64,000 nucleotides of DNA. It comes from Mesorhizobium mediterraneum. Lineage in GTDB: Bacteria > Pseudomonadota > Alphaproteobacteria > Rhizobiales > Rhizobiaceae. Under the pieces are notes generated by a model. That model saw nothing but the letters and a program-made list of their open reading frames with translations. It ran no database searches and was not told where the DNA came from. Both the position numbers and the translations under genes were made by a program. The first letter of the stretch is position 1; every line of letters starts with the position of its first letter. This document shows, piece by piece, positions 37,541 through 46,842 of this stretch. The stretch is taken from positions 310,001 to 374,000 of the forward strand of contig NZ_NPKI01000017.1 of assembly GCF_002284565.1 (NCBI RefSeq), in the 5' to 3' direction.

Positions 37541-38658
37541 GCCGCCGCTATCGCCAGCGCATGGCCGCGCGCATTTTCGCGCAGCGCATCGAGATGGATC
37601 GATTTGACCAGTCCGGCGAGATCGCCTTCGGCGGACTGCCCGCCGAGTTCCTTCAGCATCAGCCAACTGACTTCCTGGACGCCGGCCAGGCGCTTGCCAT
37701 TGGCAACCTCGCGCCAGATCTTCAGCGCACGCAGAATGATCGCGTGCGTGATCGCGGCAAGGCCGGCACTGCGGAACAGCGCCTGCAGCGCCACGTCGTG
37801 CCCGCCGGCCAGAAGCGCCCTCACCCGTTGTTCGGATTGCTGGCTGAGCGCGACCAGCGCCGAACCGAAGAAATCGACCTTGCCATGCGCGATGGTGCGA
37901 ATGATGAAGCTTGCGGTCAGGTCGCCGCGCAGGCGCAGATGCTCGATGAGCGCCGCATGTTCTTCGTGGCGGGTGCCTTCGATCAGCGTCACGGAAGCCT
38001 TGACGCAGGCATCGCGCATGACGCGCTCGGCTCTGGCTGCGCCCATAAGAGCCACGACAAGCGGAGATCCTTTTAGGGTTTCTCCGAGCTTAACCAGAAG
38101 CATATGCCGGCAATCAGCGGGCAGCCGCGCATCCGATATCAGCGCCTCGCGCACCAAAGGCAGATGGCCATGGCGTTCCGCGATACGGCGGAAGCTGAGT
38201 GAAGCGATGTCGGCGCCGCTGTTGGCGAGAAGCGTGGCGCAGGCTTCCGGCTCGCCGATTTCGGCAATCGCCGCGGCGACCGCCATGGAGACGCGCGGAC
38301 GATCCGCGATCAATTTCTGCGTCGCGTTCTGGCCTCCGGCGATGCGGTCGATCAGGTCGGCGTCGGTAAGAAGCGGCGAACGCGCCAGCACCAGGCTCGC
38401 GACCTCCGGCTGATCGGACGCCAGCGCGCTGATGATCTGCAGCGGCGCGTGATGGCTCATCGACAGCGCTTCCGCAATCGCCAGCCGCACTTTGGACGAG
38501 GCATCGTCGAGCAGCAGGGTCAGCGCGGCCTCCGCCGCGCAGCGGTCCTCGAAAGGCAGATCGGCATTGATGTAGGCGCGGGCCAGAGCACTTGCTGCCG
38601 CAGCGCGCTCCGAGACCCTTGCCGTGTAGATCCATTTCAGGAAATGCGAAACAACCAT
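37537..38658 (-). CDS. DUF2336 domain protein
   Basis: A 373-residue soluble all-helical protein with HEAT-like repeats (RAAAASALARAYINADLPFEDRCAAEAALTLLLDDASSKVRLAIAEAL...). It matches the alphaproteobacterial DUF2336 family, thought of as a scaffold or response-type regulator but without a settled function. The start at 38658 (MVVSHFLKWIYTA) is preferred over an upstream extension that looks non-coding. It converges on the FUSC gene, the stop codons overlapping by 3-4 nt. Confidence 0.85.
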   Translation of the reverse strand: MVVSHFLKWIYTARVSERAAAASALARAYINADLPFEDRCAAEAALTLLLDDASSKVRLAIAEALSMSHHAPLQIISALASDQPEVASLVLARSPLLTDADLIDRIAGGQNATQKLIADRPRVSMAVAAAIAEIGEPEACATLLANSGADIASLSFRRIAERHGHLPLVREALISDARLPADCRHMLLVKLGETLKGSPLVVALMGAARAERVMRDACVKASVTLIEGTRHEEHAALIEHLRLRGDLTASFIIRTIAHGKVDFFGSALVALSQQSEQRVRALLAGGHDVALQALFRSAGLAAITHAIILRALKIWREVANGKRLAGVQEVSWLMLKELGGQSAEGDLAGLVKSIHLDALRENARGHALAIAAA

Positions 38659-38810
38659 GCCGTCCGCTACGCCCCTGGCCCGAGTCCGTTCCCGCCCCAG
38701 GGAAGACCGTAGGCAGAAATGGTTTACGAACGGTTCACCATGTTTGTTAACTGGCTTGCGAGCGCGGTATGCAGCGCCTATCAACCCTTGAAGAACGAAG
38801 GAGATCGACC

Positions 38811-39263
38811 ATGGCCGGGCTTTATCTGGAAGAGTTCGTCGTCGGCCATGTCTTCCGGCACACGCTGCGTAAAACCGTTACCGAAAGCGACAATATGCTG
38901 TTTTCGGTAATGACGCTGAATCCGCAGCCGCTGCACATCGATTTCGACTTCGCTGCTAAGAGCGAATGGGGCAAGCCGCTGGTCAATTCGCTGTTCACGC
39001 TCGGCCTGATGATCGGGATTTCGGTGAACGACATCACCGTCGGCACCACCATCGCCAATCTCGGTATGAAGGAGACGGTGTTTCCGCATCCGGTGTTCCA
39101 CGGCGACACCATCCGCGTCGAGACCACGGTGGTGTCGGTGCGCGACTCCAAGTCGAAGCAGGACCGTGGCATCGTCGAGTTCGAGCACCGCGCCTACAAC
39201 CAGAACGATGTGCTCGTCGCCAAATGCACAAGGCAGGCGATGATGATGAAAAAAGCGGCCTGA
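38811..39263 (+). CDS. MaoC-like hotdog-fold dehydratase
   Basis: A 150-residue single hotdog domain (LYLEEFVVGHVFRHTLRKTVTESDNMLFSVMTLNPQPLHIDFDFA) with the R-hydratase-like motif around NPQPLHIDFDFA and FHGDTIRVETTV. MaoC enzymes hydrate enoyl-CoA substrates. It is 3 nt upstream of a CitE-like CoA-ester lyase, so the pair may act in sequence on a C4-C5 acyl-CoA such as mesaconyl-CoA; that is context-based inference. Start at 38811 after GGAGATCGACC. Confidence 0.88.
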   Translation: MAGLYLEEFVVGHVFRHTLRKTVTESDNMLFSVMTLNPQPLHIDFDFAAKSEWGKPLVNSLFTLGLMIGISVNDITVGTTIANLGMKETVFPHPVFHGDTIRVETTVVSVRDSKSKQDRGIVEFEHRAYNQNDVLVAKCTRQAMMMKKAA

Positions 39264-39266
39264 CCG

Positions 39267-40148
39267 ATGCGTTCGTTGCTCTTCGTTCCCGGCGATTCCG
39301 AAAAGAAGCTGGAAAAGGCGTTTGGCGCCGGCGCCGACGTGGTCATCGTCGATCTCGAGGATTCGGTCGCGTCACAAAACAAGGCCTTAGGACGCGACAC
39401 CGCAGCACGCTTTATCACCGAACACAGGCATCGAACCAAATCCACAATCTATGTGCGCATCAACGATCTCTCGACCGGCTTGACCGATGACGATCTGGCG
39501 GCAGTTGTGCCAGCGAAACCCGACGGCATCATGCTGCCCAAGTCGAATAGCGGACAGGATGTCCAGCATCTGTCGGCCAAGCTCAGGGTGCACGAGGCCG
39601 AAGGCGGGCTGCCCGATAGTGCGATAAAAATCCTGCCGATCATCACCGAAACAGCCGCCGGCGTGCTGACGGCTGCGACCTACGCCAAGGCAAGTGCGCG
39701 GCTTGCCGGCATCACCTGGGGCGCGGAAGATCTATCGGCCGCGATCGGTGCGCGCACGGCGCGCGACGAGAACGGCCGCTACACCGATGTGTTCCGTTTC
39801 GCCCGCACCATGACCATCCTTGCCGCTAGTGCTGCGGAAGTCGCGGCGATCGACACGGTTTTCCCGGATTTTCGCGACATGGCCGGCTTCCAGGCGGAAT
39901 GCGCCAAGGCAGAGCGCGACGGCTTCACCGGCAAGATGGCGATCCATCCGGCACAAGTGCCGGTCATCAACGCCGCCTTCACGCCATCGGCGGAGGCGGT
40001 GAAACACTCCAAGGCGATCGTCGCCGCGTTCGAAGCGGCGGGAAATCCGGGCGTGGTCGGCATCGACGGCAAGATGTACGACCGGCCGCATCTCAAACTG
40101 GCCGAGCGGCTTCTGGCGCGCGCCAAGGCGGCGGGAATCTCCGTTTAG
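39267..40148 (+). CDS. CitE-like CoA-ester lyase (malyl-CoA lyase/thioesterase family)
   Basis: A 293-residue TIM-barrel of the HpcH/HpaI-CitE family: RSLLFVPGDSEKKLEKAFGAGADVVIVDLEDSVA at the N-terminus, then LPIITETAAGVLTAATYA, WGAEDLSAAIGA with the metal-ligand acids, and KMAIHPAQVPVINAAF. The family cleaves or hydrolyses (S)-malyl- or beta-methylmalyl-CoA; which one cannot be told from sequence alone. No citrate lyase alpha/gamma genes are present, so it is not part of citrate lyase. Operon with the MaoC gene. Confidence 0.9.
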   Translation: MRSLLFVPGDSEKKLEKAFGAGADVVIVDLEDSVASQNKALGRDTAARFITEHRHRTKSTIYVRINDLSTGLTDDDLAAVVPAKPDGIMLPKSNSGQDVQHLSAKLRVHEAEGGLPDSAIKILPIITETAAGVLTAATYAKASARLAGITWGAEDLSAAIGARTARDENGRYTDVFRFARTMTILAASAAEVAAIDTVFPDFRDMAGFQAECAKAERDGFTGKMAIHPAQVPVINAAFTPSAEAVKHSKAIVAAFEAAGNPGVVGIDGKMYDRPHLKLAERLLARAKAAGISV

Positions 40149-40162
40149 TCTTTTCCCCAGCC

Positions 40163-40771
40163 CTAATCTTTTCCCCAGCGTGGCCGGCGCATCGAAAATA
40201 TCTCGCTGACGCTGGCATAATCCATGTAGCCGAGACGACCGACATTCCCCGCCTTGACGATATCGAACATGCCGTCGTTCAGGAATGTGTCGTCGATATG
40301 CACGCCGACGACTTCGCCGGCAACGACGACGGCACTGGTCAGCGTCCCGTCCAGCGCCTTTGGCCGCAGGATTTCCGTTACCCGGCATTCAAGCGCAGCC
40401 GGCGCCGCCGCCACGCGGGGCGCCGTAACAAGACGGGACGGCGCCATGGTGAGATCGGCATAGTCGAATTCGCTGACGCCGCGCGGCGCATCGACCGCCG
40501 TGCGTACCATTTTTTCCACTAGATCGCGGCTGACGAGATTGGCGACGAACTCGCCTGTCTCTTCGGCGAAGGTGGCGCTGTCCTTCTCACCTTCGGAGGA
40601 AAACCAGACGATGAAGGGTCGTGTCGAAAAAGCATTGAAGAACGAATAGGGAGCGAGGTTGAGCTTGCCGGCCTTGTTCACTGTCGAGATCCAGCCGATC
40701 GGCCGTGGCGCCACGATCGCCTTGGACGGGTCATGCGGCAGCCCGTGACCTTTTGACGGCTCGTAAAACAT
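40163..40771 (-). CDS. flavin reductase family protein
   Basis: A 202-residue flavin-reductase-like (FMN-binding split barrel) protein: VAPRPIGWISTVNKAGKLNLAPYSFFNAFSTRPFIVWFSS is the family start and ETGEFVANLVSRDLVEKM follows. It binds FMN and may reduce it or use it as prosthetic group; the substrate is unknown. Its ATG directly follows the TGA of the nitroreductase gene (no gap), so the two flavin genes are translationally coupled. Confidence 0.88.
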   Translation of the reverse strand: MFYEPSKGHGLPHDPSKAIVAPRPIGWISTVNKAGKLNLAPYSFFNAFSTRPFIVWFSSEGEKDSATFAEETGEFVANLVSRDLVEKMVRTAVDAPRGVSEFDYADLTMAPSRLVTAPRVAAAPAALECRVTEILRPKALDGTLTSAVVVAGEVVGVHIDDTFLNDGMFDIVKAGNVGRLGYMDYASVSEIFSMRRPRWGKD

Positions 40772-41356
40772 TCAGCCGACCCAAGGCCCGGCATAATCGG
40801 CATAGAGTTTTGCCGGATCAGGCCGCGGCCGCTCCGGCGTCAGCCCTTGATAGGAGCCGATATGGACGAAGCCTACGACGCGCTCATGCGGGGCCAGCCC
40901 CAGGATCGCCCTGCCCTCCGGCACATCGGAATACCAATTGCTGATCATGTTGGTGCCATAGCCCAGCGCATTGGCTGATATCATGAGGTTCATCGCCGCC
41001 ATGCCGCCGGACAGGAACATTTCCCATTGCGGGATCTTTGGGTTGTCCTTCGGGCTCGACACCACGCCGATCACCAGCGGCGCACGTGAAAAACGCGCCA
41101 GTTCCTGGTTGCGGCGGCCTTCCGGCAGCGGCCCTTCGCGCTGTTCGGCAAGTGCTGCCAGCTTCTTGCCGATCTCGACGCGTGCCTCGCCCCGGTAGAG
41201 GATGAAGCGCCAAGGTTCGAGCCGGCCGTGGTCCGGCACCCGCGAGGCAGCGGCAATCATCGTCGCGATGTCAGCGTCGCTGGGCGCCGGTTCCTTCAAC
41301 TCCGGGATCGGTGCGGAATTTCGGGTCAGCAGAAAGTCGATGATCGGCGATGCCAT
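40772..41356 (-). CDS. nitroreductase family protein (YdjA-like)
   Basis: A 194-residue FMN-dependent nitroreductase-fold protein: SPIIDFLLTRNSAP, AASRVPDHGRLEPWRFILYRGEA, GGMAAMNLMISANALGYGTNMISNWYSD and ERVVGFVHIGS. The length and the VPDHGRLEPWRF motif match the small YdjA sub-family. Start at 41356; a longer frame to 41419 overlaps promoter space. It is followed without gap by the flavin reductase gene, suggesting a coupled redox function. Confidence 0.88.
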   Translation of the reverse strand: MASPIIDFLLTRNSAPIPELKEPAPSDADIATMIAAASRVPDHGRLEPWRFILYRGEARVEIGKKLAALAEQREGPLPEGRRNQELARFSRAPLVIGVVSSPKDNPKIPQWEMFLSGGMAAMNLMISANALGYGTNMISNWYSDVPEGRAILGLAPHERVVGFVHIGSYQGLTPERPRPDPAKLYADYAGPWVG

Positions 41357-41512
41357 GGGCGCAAGTCTCCTGGAATTTGAGCTGAAGCGCACCATCGGGA
41401 CATCGGGCGGCTCGGGCATTGGCGCGGCGCGCCGGACAAAGAGTTCTCTAGCAGAAGCTGATCGGACTCTTAAGCCTTGAAATTGCCACCGCCTTGGGCT
41501 TCAACGCAAGGC

Positions 41513-42478
41513 ATGTTTGAGGGGACATTCCGTCTTTTCCTGATCTTGCTCGCTGCCGCACTGTTGATGGTGCCGGTTTCGCTTGCCGTCGCGCAGGATG
41601 TGGACGGCCTCGGCGATCTGAAGCTTCCCGGAATTTCGAGCTATGCACCTCCGAAAAGCGAGACATCGCTGGCATTGGGGAGCAGTGGGGCAATCACGCT
41701 GTCGGCGCAATTGACCGACAACGGCGCCGACATCACGCGCGGCATCGTCTGGCGCGTCTTCAAGCCTGAGCCCACCGGCGACGGCAAGCTGCCGATGGTC
41801 GCTTCCGCCCATGGCGGCAGCGCGGTATTCCAGCTCGAGCCCGGCAGCTATCTGGTTCATGCCTCCTATGGCCGGGCCGGCGCCACCAAGCGCATCACCG
41901 TCGGCAAAGACGCCAAGCGCGAAAGCCTCGTGCTCGATGCCGGCGGACTCAAGCTCGATGCCGTGCTGTCGGGCGGGGTGCGCATACCGCCGAAGAAACT
42001 GCGCTTTTCGATCTATGAGGGCCAGGCCGAAGCCAATCACGATCGCGCCCTGATCATACCCAACGTCGAGCCGAACAGCGTCGTGCGGCTGAACGCGGGC
42101 GTCTACCACGTCGTCTCGATCTATGGCTCGGTGAATGCGGTCATCCGCTCCGACATCCGCGTCGAGGCCGGCAAGCTGACCGAAGCGGCCGTCGAGCATC
42201 GTGCGGCGGAGATGACCATGAAGCTAGTACGCGAGCCGGGTGGAGAGGCGATTGCCGACACCTCCTGGTCGTTGCTCAACGAATCCGGCGATCCCATCAA
42301 GGAAACCGTCGGCGCCTTTGCTTCGATGGTGCTTGCCGAGGGCGACTACACCATCATCGCCAAGAACCGCGACCGCATCTACCAGAAGGATTTTACGGTC
42401 GTGGCCGGGCAGAACCAGGAAATCGAGGTTCTCGCCACGGAAGCCTCGGCGATCGATCCCCAAGAAGGCGCGGACTGA
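41513..42478 (+). CDS. secreted beta-rich protein of unknown function, 321 aa
   Basis: Signal peptide (FRLFLILLAAALLMVPVSLAVAQ), then a body of repeated carboxypeptidase-regulatory/Ig-like beta units: VFQLEPGSYLVHASYGRAGATKRITVG, VVRLNAGVYHVVSIYGSVNAVIRSDIRVEAGK and MVLAEGDYTIIAKNRDRIYQKDFTVVAGQ. These three 'L..G.Y.V.A' segments look like internal repeats. No enzyme motif; a structural or binding role in the periplasm is likely. Start at 41513, with AAGG upstream. Confidence 0.8.
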   Translation: MFEGTFRLFLILLAAALLMVPVSLAVAQDVDGLGDLKLPGISSYAPPKSETSLALGSSGAITLSAQLTDNGADITRGIVWRVFKPEPTGDGKLPMVASAHGGSAVFQLEPGSYLVHASYGRAGATKRITVGKDAKRESLVLDAGGLKLDAVLSGGVRIPPKKLRFSIYEGQAEANHDRALIIPNVEPNSVVRLNAGVYHVVSIYGSVNAVIRSDIRVEAGKLTEAAVEHRAAEMTMKLVREPGGEAIADTSWSLLNESGDPIKETVGAFASMVLAEGDYTIIAKNRDRIYQKDFTVVAGQNQEIEVLATEASAIDPQEGAD

Positions 42479-42529
42479 ACGGCCCGGACACTGCCGTCCA
42501 AGGTTAGGGTCCGCCGTATGATTTGCCGA

Positions 42530-43468
42530 TCAGGCGGCTTTGCGCATGCGTCGTGTCAGGAACTGGCCGCGGCCGCGCGATTCGATCGGCGCCAGATCGA
42601 AAACGCCACGATAGAGGCGGTCGAGCAAAGTTTTGCGGTCGCGCAGCGGCTCCAGTTCGTCCCATCCCAGCACGTCGCCGACGCGCACGTCGATTGATTT
42701 GCCGGACAGCCGCGCGAATTCGTGGATGAGCAGCGAAGTACGTAGCGTCAGCGAAGCCCTGCCGACGAACTTCGCCACGCGCCCGTCACGCTCAGCCATA
42801 TTCATCGGTCCGCTGACCAGGTGAAACAGCCGGCCGTTCTGACCGGAAAAGTGCATTGGGATAACCGACGCCTTGGCATCTTGGACGAGACGGGCCGGAA
42901 ACATTTTCCATGGCAGATCGCGCGCCCGGCCAAAACCTTTCGGCGCGGTGGCGACGCCGCCCGCGGGGAAGACGACGATGATGACGCCCTCCTTCAGCAG
43001 CCGCACCGCCTCATGGCGGACCGCCATGTTGTTCCTGAGCGCGTCCTTGGTCTCGGAAAAGTCGATCGGCAGCGAATAGGGCTCCATCTCGCGGATCTTG
43101 AGCAGATCCTTGTGGATCATGACACGGAACGGGCGCTGAAGCTGCTCGGCCAGCGAGAGCACCGCAATGCCATCGCCGATGCCGAACGGATGATTGGCGA
43201 CGATCACCAACGGCGTGCCGGGCAGGTTTGCCGGCGGCCATTGGCCGGCGGTTCGGACCAGGACGTCGATCAGTTCCAGCATGCGGCTGAACACGCGCTC
43301 GTCGGTCGGCACCACATGACGGCGCCAAAAATCATAGAGCGCCGCGAAACGGTCGCGGCCGGACAGGCCTTCGATGGAATGGATGAACCAGCGCGTCAAT
43401 GCCGGCTGATGCGGACTGGCATAAGAAAGCTCGGGAAACGGTCTTTCGCGCATCTTCAGCTTGAGCAT
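42530..43468 (-). CDS. lysophospholipid acyltransferase family protein
   Basis: A 312-residue PlsC-fold acyltransferase: the HX4D motif is NHPFGIGDG, and the glycerophosphate-site-like block is EGVIIVVFPAGGVATAPKG (FPxGG). It probably transfers an acyl chain to a lysophospholipid or other membrane lipid; the acceptor is unknown. No N-terminal TM helix is evident, unlike classical PlsC. Monocistronic as far as I can see. Confidence 0.85.
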   Translation of the reverse strand: MLKLKMRERPFPELSYASPHQPALTRWFIHSIEGLSGRDRFAALYDFWRRHVVPTDERVFSRMLELIDVLVRTAGQWPPANLPGTPLVIVANHPFGIGDGIAVLSLAEQLQRPFRVMIHKDLLKIREMEPYSLPIDFSETKDALRNNMAVRHEAVRLLKEGVIIVVFPAGGVATAPKGFGRARDLPWKMFPARLVQDAKASVIPMHFSGQNGRLFHLVSGPMNMAERDGRVAKFVGRASLTLRTSLLIHEFARLSGKSIDVRVGDVLGWDELEPLRDRKTLLDRLYRGVFDLAPIESRGRGQFLTRRMRKAA

Positions 43469-43556
43469 GAGTGCTCGTTACAAGGCTGGCGTGACAAGCA
43501 TGTGAAATGGCGGGCATGTGAAAATGGCGGGGGATCGCCCAACCGCCATGAAGCCA

Positions 43557-44081
43557 TCATTGCCACGACGACTGATCGCGCGGCAACCGACCATCTGGAT
43601 CATGCACATCTACCTTGTCGTCGGCCGTCAGATTGGCGCTGAATATGACGAGATTGGTGCCTCCCGCATGCTGAAGCGAAGGAAAAAGCAGGCCGCGGCA
43701 ACCGGCCGTGATCAGTATGTCGGAGAGTTTCCACGATGGCGGCGTCTTCTTGTCGATACGCGCGATAAGACGCCATTTACAATCCCATTCCGCCCATTCG
43801 GGACCCCAGATGAGGGGATCATACCCCGTCGACAAATCTACAACCTGATCCAACGTGACCTTGTAGGCCGCTAGTGTCGCTGGCGGAGTAATTGAAGCTC
43901 CCTGGCGATATTCATCGAGAGCCGTCTGCGGCGCGCGCGAGAGATAAAGCGCTTCGATCCCGGGTCGATTGAACCTACCTCCGTCAATCGCCGCACCGGC
44001 GCCGCTTACCGGAACATATGCCCATCTCGGCGTCAGGTAGCGATGGAAGACCTCGTCCGGCCCAATGCGGACGAGATTCAT
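43557..44081 (-). CDS. RES-domain toxin of a type II toxin-antitoxin pair
   Basis: A 174-residue RES domain protein named for conserved Arg, Glu and Ser: FHRYLTPRWAYVPVSGAGAAIDGGRFNRPGIEALYLS carries Arg and the GGRFN motif, ALDEYRQ the Glu, and the C-terminal Ser is in NLVIFSANL. RES toxins of this family deplete NAD. Its ATG overlaps the antitoxin stop (ATGA). The second gene of a two-gene operon. Confidence 0.9.
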   Translation of the reverse strand: MNLVRIGPDEVFHRYLTPRWAYVPVSGAGAAIDGGRFNRPGIEALYLSRAPQTALDEYRQGASITPPATLAAYKVTLDQVVDLSTGYDPLIWGPEWAEWDCKWRLIARIDKKTPPSWKLSDILITAGCRGLLFPSLQHAGGTNLVIFSANLTADDKVDVHDPDGRLPRDQSSWQ

Positions 44082-44464
44082 CCGCGCGCGCCGTTTTCCA
44101 AGTCGCGGAGATAGCTCAACACTGCTTCAAAATGCCCTTCGGCCACCAATTCGGCTGCGGTCTTGTGATCGTATTCGGCGATCGGCTCGTTTCGATACCA
44201 GTAAATTGCTTTGCTAATATCTCCGGTGAGCGTCGCCGCGGCCGTGATCGCCTTGATCATTTCGCGCATCCGGCTTTGCAGTCGCTCAGAGGCCGGATTG
44301 CGAAGCGTGTTTCGGTGAACACCCGTCAGATCGGCCAGGTTCGTCACCTGGACACCAAGCGCTTTTGAAAAGCGTTTTGGTGAAATGTAAGGTGTGCGAG
44401 GTTCCTGAAGGCTCTCCACGAAGCCCGACACCATGGCGGCCTGCGTATTCTGAGCGATTGTCAT
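44078..44464 (-). CDS. Xre/MbcA/ParS-type antitoxin partner of the RES toxin
   Basis: A 128-residue protein: an N-terminal helix-turn-helix-like region (SPKRFSKALGVQVTNLADLTGVHRNTL) and a C-terminal DUF2384 toxin-binding domain (AIYWYRNEPIAEYDHKTAAELVAEGHFEAVLSYLRDLENGARG). This is the standard architecture of RES-Xre antitoxins. I chose the start at 44464 (GGAGAAGACCG) over an upstream Met in the promoter. A 15-bp palindrome over the -10 is its likely own operator. Confidence 0.9.
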   Translation of the reverse strand: MTIAQNTQAAMVSGFVESLQEPRTPYISPKRFSKALGVQVTNLADLTGVHRNTLRNPASERLQSRMREMIKAITAAATLTGDISKAIYWYRNEPIAEYDHKTAAELVAEGHFEAVLSYLRDLENGARG

Positions 44465-44497
44465 CGGTCTTCTCCGGCGCTTGTGATGACACTTGTC

Positions 44498-44530
44498 TGC
44501 ACAATATGTGCACATCTCTTTGCATATCAA
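44498..44530 (-). promoter_or_regulatory. promoter and operator palindrome of the RES-Xre module
   Basis: On the minus strand TTGATA (44530-44525), 17 nt, ATATTG (44507-44502). The -10 is covered by the perfect palindrome TGCACA-ATA-TGTGCA (44498-44512). This placement fits autorepression by the antitoxin or toxin-antitoxin complex. Confidence 0.65.
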
Positions 44531-44635
44531 GTGCCGATTGCCTCGGTCAGCGCTCAGATCAAAGAAAGTAGCCATCAACGGCGACGGAATTCTCGCCTTC
44601 TCGAAATGCCAAATACGAAGCGTCTGCTACGTCAA

Positions 44636-44675
44636 CCCTGTCGGCGTGAGCTTCGCCAGCTCACTACCGACAGGG
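44636..44675. terminator. strong hairpin downstream of thrS
   Basis: CCCTGTCGGCGTGAGCT pairs with AGCTCACTACCGACAGGG across a 5-nt loop (TCGCC), with one small bulge. It starts 21 nt beyond the thrS stop. On the minus strand only TTGACG follows, so it is a 3' structure rather than a textbook intrinsic terminator. Confidence 0.55.
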
Positions 44676-44695
44676 ATGCGCCATTAGAGCCAGGT

Positions 44696-46672
44696 CTAGG
44701 CCGCTCGTTTGCGCTTGCGGTCGGGCGTCACCGCCTCTTCGGCAAGCATTGCCACCGCCTGCCCAAGGCCAAGCGATTCCTGGTCGCGCGAGCCGAGCCG
44801 GCGGATGTTGACCGTCTCCTCCTCCGCCTCGCGCTTGCCGCAGACGAGGATAACCGGAACCTTGGCCAGGCTGTGCTCGCGGACCTTGTAGTTGATCTTC
44901 TCGTTGCGAAGATCGGCTTCCGCCAACAGTCCGGCCGCCTTCAGCTGCGCGACGACCTTTTGCGCGTAATCGTCGGCATCTGAGGTGATCGTCGCCACCA
45001 CCACCTGCAGCGGCGCGAACCACAGCGGGAAATGACCCGAATAATTCTCGATCAGGATGCCGAGGAAGCGCTCCATCGAGCCGCAGATGGCGCGATGCAC
45101 CATCACCGGCTGCTTCTTTTCCGAATCGGAGCCTATGTAGAAGGCGCCGAACCGTTCCGGCAGGTTGAAATCAACCTGCGTGGTGCCGCATTGCCAGTCG
45201 CGGCCAATGGCGTCCTTCAGCACATATTCGAACTTCGGCCCGTAGAACGTGCCCTCGCCCGGATTGACGCCCGTCTTGATCCGGTTGCCCGACCGCGCCG
45301 CGATCTTGTCGAGCACGTCCTGCAGCACGCCCTCGGCATGATCCCACATCGCGTCGGTGCCGACCCGTTTTTCGGGGCGGGTCGCCAGCTTGACGGTGAT
45401 TTCGTCGAAGCCGAAATCGGCATAGGTCGACAGGATCAGGTCGTTGATCTTGATGCACTCGTCGGCGAGCTGTTCCTCGGTGCAGAAGATGTGGGCATCG
45501 TCCTGGGTAAAGCCGCGCACGCGCATCAGCCCGTGCAGCGCGCCGGACGGCTCATAGCGATGCACATTGCCGAATTCCGCAAGTTTTACCGGCAGATCGC
45601 GGTAGGACTTCAGCCCGTGCTTGAAGATTTGGACGTGGCCGGGGCAGTTCATCGGCTTCAGCGCAAACACCCGGTCGTCGTCGGTGTCGTCGCCGGCAAC
45701 CGTCACCTTGAACATATTGTCCCGGTACCAGCCCCAGTGGCCCGACGTCTCCCACAGGCTCTTGTCGAGCACCTGCGGCGCGTTGACCTCCTGATAGCCC
45801 TGCTCGTCGAGGCGGCGGCGCATGTAGTTGACCAGGTTCTGGAACATCCTCCAGCCCTTGGCGTGCCAGAAGACGACGCCCGGCCCCTCTTCCTGGAAAT
45901 GGAACAGGTCCATCTCGCGGCCGAGCTTCCGGTGATCGCGCTTTTCGGCTTCCTCCAGCATGATCTGATAGGCGTCGAGCTGCGCCTGATCGGCCCAGGC
46001 CGTGCCGTAGATGCGCGTCAGCATCGGGTTGTTGCTATCGCCGCGCCAGTACGCGCCGGCCACCTTCATCAGCTTGAAGGCGTTGCCGATCTGGCCGGTC
46101 GAGGCCATATGCGGGCCGCGGCAAAGGTCGAACCAGTCGCCCTGCGCATAGATCTTGAGATCCTGATCTTCGGAAATGGCGTCGATCAGCTCGAGCTTGT
46201 AGCGCTCGCCCTTGTCGGCAAAGATTTTTTTCGCCTTCTCGCGCGACCACACCTCTTTGGTGAACGGCTTGTTGCGCGCGATGATCTCGCGCATCTTCTT
46301 CTCGATCACCGGGAAATCGTCGGGCGTGAACGGCTCGTTGCGGGCAAAGTCGTAGTAGAACCCGTTCTCGATCACCGGACCGATGGTCACCTGCGTACCC
46401 GGCCACAATTCCTGCACGGCCTCGGCCAGCACGTGTGCTGCGTCGTGGCGGATAAGCTCCAGCGCGCGCGGGTCTTCGCGGGTGATGATCTCGATCTTGC
46501 CGGACTTGCCGAGCGGATCGGAAAGATCGCGCACGACGCCATCGATCGCGTAGGCAACGGCCTTCTTGGCCAGCGACTTCGAGATCGATTCCGCCAGGCC
46601 GGCGCCGGTCATCGCGGCTTCATAATCGCGGACGGAGCCATCGGGAAATGTCAGGGAAACGGAATTCAGCAT
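44696..46672 (-). CDS. thrS: threonyl-tRNA synthetase
   Basis: Charges tRNA-Thr; class II enzyme of 658 residues. TGS domain at the N-terminus ([19 protein letters not shown]), editing domain with [11 protein letters not shown], catalytic core (motif 2 [39 protein letters not shown] with the zinc Cys/His) and anticodon-binding domain ([17 protein letters not shown]). Complete. A palindromic repeat (46716-46764) lies in its leader. Confidence 0.97.
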   Translation of the reverse strand: MLNSVSLTFPDGSVRDYEAAMTGAGLAESISKSLAKKAVAYAIDGVVRDLSDPLGKSGKIEIITREDPRALELIRHDAAHVLAEAVQELWPGTQVTIGPVIENGFYYDFARNEPFTPDDFPVIEKKMREIIARNKPFTKEVWSREKAKKIFADKGERYKLELIDAISEDQDLKIYAQGDWFDLCRGPHMASTGQIGNAFKLMKVAGAYWRGDSNNPMLTRIYGTAWADQAQLDAYQIMLEEAEKRDHRKLGREMDLFHFQEEGPGVVFWHAKGWRMFQNLVNYMRRRLDEQGYQEVNAPQVLDKSLWETSGHWGWYRDNMFKVTVAGDDTDDDRVFALKPMNCPGHVQIFKHGLKSYRDLPVKLAEFGNVHRYEPSGALHGLMRVRGFTQDDAHIFCTEEQLADECIKINDLILSTYADFGFDEITVKLATRPEKRVGTDAMWDHAEGVLQDVLDKIAARSGNRIKTGVNPGEGTFYGPKFEYVLKDAIGRDWQCGTTQVDFNLPERFGAFYIGSDSEKKQPVMVHRAICGSMERFLGILIENYSGHFPLWFAPLQVVVATITSDADDYAQKVVAQLKAAGLLAEADLRNEKINYKVREHSLAKVPVILVCGKREAEEETVNIRRLGSRDQESLGLGQAVAMLAEEAVTPDRKRKRAA

Positions 46673-46715
46673 AGAGTTCTCCTATCCAGTCCCGCAAACG
46701 AGCGCGGGTGGTGAA

Positions 46716-46764
46716 ATGCATGTCGCCCAAAAGTGCGTAGCGGTTTTGGGGCGACCACATGCAT
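46716..46764. repeat. dispersed palindromic repeat, family B
   Basis: ATGCATGTCGCCCAAAA pairs with TTTTGGGGCGACCACATGCAT around GTGCGTAGCGG. A long imperfect palindrome just upstream of thrS and downstream of the beta-lactamase gene. Distinct in sequence from family A. Confidence 0.75.
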
Positions 46765-46842
46765 AAAAGTAAAAGCCGGATGCGTCCGGCGGCAGTCTTT
46801 TATGGGCAGATTCCCGCGTCGTAAAGGCGGGTGGTGGATCAC

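Noticed and set aside
45032..46714. 560-codon open frame on the plus strand
   Set aside because: It is the antisense of thrS, with no recognisable motif and no ribosome binding site.
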